Made by a program: the position numbers and the translations under genes. Below are positions 5,394-6,708 of a stretch of 6,708 nucleotides of DNA, piece by piece (the first letter of the stretch is position 1; the number at the start of each line of letters is the position of its first letter). Source of the stretch: Symbiobacteriaceae bacterium (lineage in GTDB: Bacteria > Bacillota_E > Symbiobacteriia > Symbiobacteriales > Symbiobacteriaceae); NCBI GenBank assembly GCA_027356675.1, contig DAHVXO010000271.1, positions 1-6,708 of the forward strand. The letters run 5' to 3'. Under the pieces are notes generated by a model that saw nothing but the letters and a program-made list of their open reading frames with translations, was not told where the DNA came from and ran no database searches.

Positions 5394-5401
5394 TCCCCCG
5401 G

Positions 5402-6475
5402 ATGAAGAAGAGTTCCGCATTGGTGCTCGGTATCCTTCTGCTCCTGATGTCAGGGCTTATTGGCTGCAGCTCAAGCTCCACCAAGCCGAGTGCTCCTGCC
5501 GAGACCAAGCCCACGACCGCTCCGGCTGCACCCGCGCAGGCGGGCACCACTGCGCCCGCGGCAGTCTCTCCGGCAGCATCCGCCCCGGCGGCGGCCCCCG
5601 CGACCACTCCCGCTCCCGCCACCACAGCCACCACAACGCCTGCTACCACCCCGTCCGCACAGCCGGTCGCCCCCATGCCCCAACCCACGACCACCACCCC
5701 GGTGACCAAGCCGCCCACCACGACGACGCCCGCACCGCCCCCGGCACCCATCGTGACCACCGACGGATCGTATGACCGGATCAAGAAGGCCGGCAAGCTC
5801 CTCGTGGCAATCGACGCCACCTATCCGCCCATGGAGTTCGTCGATTCCGACGGCAAGACCGTCATCGGCTTCGATGTGGACATGGCGACCAAGATTGCTG
5901 AGAAGCTTGGTGTCAAGGCCGAGTTTGTGGTCATGGACTGGGATGGCATCATCCCAGGCCTGTTGGGCAAGCGTTATGACATGATCATGTCGACCATGAA
6001 CATCACGCCGGACCGCCAGAAGCAGGTCAACTTTGTCGAGTATGCCAAGATGTCGCAGGTCTTCGTCTCCGGCAAGGGCAACAACATCCGCAGTGAGGCA
6101 GACCTGGCGGGCAAGCTGGTCGCCGTTCAGGCCGAGACCACATCGCAGGATTGGCTCGAAAGCGTGAAGGAGACCGCCAAGTTCAAGGATATGCGGACCT
6201 TCAAGGCCGCAACGGACACCTTCTTGGAAGTCAAAAACGGCCGCGCAGACGTCATCGTCATCGATGAACCGGTGGGCCGCTACTACGCCCGTCTCGATTC
6301 CGCCACCTTCACCGTGACTGGGCAGGCCATGGACCCCGAGCCCGTCGGCATCGCCATCCGCAAGGAGGACGTCGACCTGGCGAAGGCCGTGGATCAGGCT
6401 TATACCGAACTGATGGATTCCGGGACGGTCGCACAGATCTCCTGGTACTGGTTCGGCATCCAGCTCCCCCGGTAG
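5402..6475 (+). CDS. Polar amino acid ABC transporter substrate-binding lipoprotein
   Basis: This is the extracytoplasmic binding component of an amino acid importer. The N-terminus is a lipoprotein signal peptide (KK, a hydrophobic core 6-19, lipobox L19-I-G-C22), so the mature protein is lipid-anchored at Cys22. Residues about 23-120 form a low-complexity tether of Thr, Ala and Pro with almost no charge in its second half. The binding domain (SBP_bac_3 type) runs from about 124 to 357. It shows YPPMEF, GFDVDMATKIAEKLG, DWDGIIPGLL, a KRYDMIMSTMNIT block, and R205 in ITPDR, the residue that usually grips the ligand carboxylate. D288 in VIDEP is the usual partner of the ligand amino group. At 357 residues it is about 100 longer than usual, all because of the tether. 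A permease gene follows after a stem-loop. The exact ligand is not predictable. Confidence 0.93.
   Translation: MKKSSALVLGILLLLMSGLIGCSSSSTKPSAPAETKPTTAPAAPAQAGTTAPAAVSPAASAPAAAPATTPAPATTATTTPATTPSAQPVAPMPQPTTTTPVTKPPTTTTPAPPPAPIVTTDGSYDRIKKAGKLLVAIDATYPPMEFVDSDGKTVIGFDVDMATKIAEKLGVKAEFVVMDWDGIIPGLLGKRYDMIMSTMNITPDRQKQVNFVEYAKMSQVFVSGKGNNIRSEADLAGKLVAVQAETTSQDWLESVKETAKFKDMRTFKAATDTFLEVKNGRADVIVIDEPVGRYYARLDSATFTVTGQAMDPEPVGIAIRKEDVDLAKAVDQAYTELMDSGTVAQISWYWFGIQLPR
5468..5758 (+). repeat. Low-complexity region coding for a Thr/Ala/Pro-rich tether
   Basis: About 97 codons between the lipidated cysteine and the binding domain consist nearly only of Thr, Ala, Pro and Ser, in irregular short patterns such as PATTPAPATT and PTTTTP. 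The DNA is rich in CC-A/G-C triplets and is prone to slippage. Regions of this kind span the cell wall and may be O-glycosylated; that is inference. Confidence 0.85.
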
Positions 6476-6486
6476 ATGAACTGTGA

Positions 6487-6516
6487 CCGGCGGCAGTGCG
6501 TGAGTACTGCCGCCGG
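6487..6516 (+). other. Intercistronic stem-loop between binding protein and permease genes
   Basis: A perfect 11-bp inverted repeat (CCGGCGGCAGT at 6487-6497 with ACTGCCGCCGG at 6506-6516) closes on an 8-base loop. It begins 11 bases after the stop of the binding protein gene and ends 9 bases before the next ribosome binding site. No T run follows, so it is not a standard terminator. It probably protects the 3' end of the upstream message or causes partial termination, giving more binding protein than permease. Confidence 0.85.
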
Positions 6517-6525
6517 AACGTTGTG

Positions 6526-6532
6526 AAGGAGG
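6526..6532 (+). promoter_or_regulatory. Ribosome binding site deciding the TTG start of the permease
   Basis: AAGGAGG lies 10 bases before TTG 6543. Another in-frame TTG at 6534 is only one base from the site and is too close to be used. Confidence 0.8.
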
Positions 6533-6542
6533 ATTGGCAGCG

Positions 6543-6708
6543 TTGGCTGCGTTCTTGGAGCACTCAGCGAACATACTTCCCCGTCTATTCGAAGCCATGG
6601 GTTGGACGCTGGCCCTCACGTTCGTAAGCGCCTTCTTCGGCTCGCTGCTGGGCTTAATCACTGCCCTTGTACGTATCTCGAAAAGCAGGATTCTAATCTG
6701 GATTTCCA
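6543..6708 (+). CDS. Polar amino acid ABC transporter permease (HisM/GlnP type), 3' end outside window
   Basis: Only the first 55 residues are present; the frame is open to the window end. They match the start of polar amino acid permeases. A short amphipathic lead (FLEHSANILPRLFEAMG) is followed by the first membrane helix WTLALTFVSAFFGSLLGLI (about 21-39) and then the cytosolic ALVRISKSR stretch, the typical G-x-x-x-TL...S...G...GL..AL.R.S pattern of this group. The product would form the membrane channel that receives substrate from the upstream lipoprotein. An ATPase gene is expected further downstream, outside this window. Start TTG 6543 is supported by AAGGAGG 10 bases upstream. Confidence 0.88.
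   Translation, partial: MAAFLEHSANILPRLFEAMGWTLALTFVSAFFGSLLGLITALVRISKSRILIWIS

Noticed and set aside
5471..6661. Long minus-strand frame (396 codons) opposite the binding protein gene
   Set aside because: It is antisense to a certain lipoprotein gene. Its Gly/Arg-rich product mirrors the Thr/Ala/Pro-rich region, and it has no proper start context. High GC makes such shadow frames common.

Overview
The window reads as chromosomal DNA of a GC-rich Gram-positive bacterium, most likely a high-GC member of the Bacillota (Symbiobacterium- or Limnochordia-like). This placement is inferred from several traits. Shine-Dalgarno sites are strong and AAGGAGG-like, GTG and TTG starts are common, third codon positions are GC-rich, a lipoprotein binding protein is present, and two promoters carry TGn-extended -10 boxes. 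No mobile element, CRISPR array, tRNA or rRNA was seen.

Layout, left to right. (1) An ECF-type RNA polymerase sigma factor (open at the left edge to 567) ends at a perfect intrinsic terminator. (2) A textbook extended -10 promoter at about 626-634 starts a tight three-gene unit: pgsA (phosphatidylglycerophosphate synthase, 666-1307), a small PrcB-like domain protein (1304-1669) and a thiamine pyrophosphokinase (1666-2304). Both junctions are joined by 4-base GTGA overlaps. (3) After a 159-base gap comes a Cof-type HAD phosphatase (2464-3324). (4) A short spacer holds a second extended -10 promoter, with a tandem repeat one helical turn apart. It precedes a GrdB/PrdB-family (glycine/proline reductase-like) protein without any cysteine or selenocysteine (3453-4172) and a small DUF2007 protein (4193-4447), followed by a GC-rich terminator. 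(5) A convergent minus-strand gene (4510-5250) encodes a one-pass membrane protein with a long coiled coil, of unknown function. (6) Divergent from it is a polar amino acid ABC transporter operon: a substrate-binding lipoprotein with an unusually long Thr/Ala/Pro-rich tether (5402-6475), an 11-bp intercistronic stem-loop, and the start of a HisM/GlnP-type permease that runs off the right edge (6543-6708).

Most genes are housekeeping (membrane lipid, thiamine cofactor, nutrient uptake). I see no convincing new multi-gene system. The best leads are the cysteine-free GrdB/PrdB-like protein paired with DUF2007, the PrcB-like domain wedged between pgsA and thiN, the ECF sigma factor with no anti-sigma gene downstream, and the stem-loop between binding protein and permease. 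Several starts given here differ from the longest open frame because a ribosome binding site or promoter decides them.
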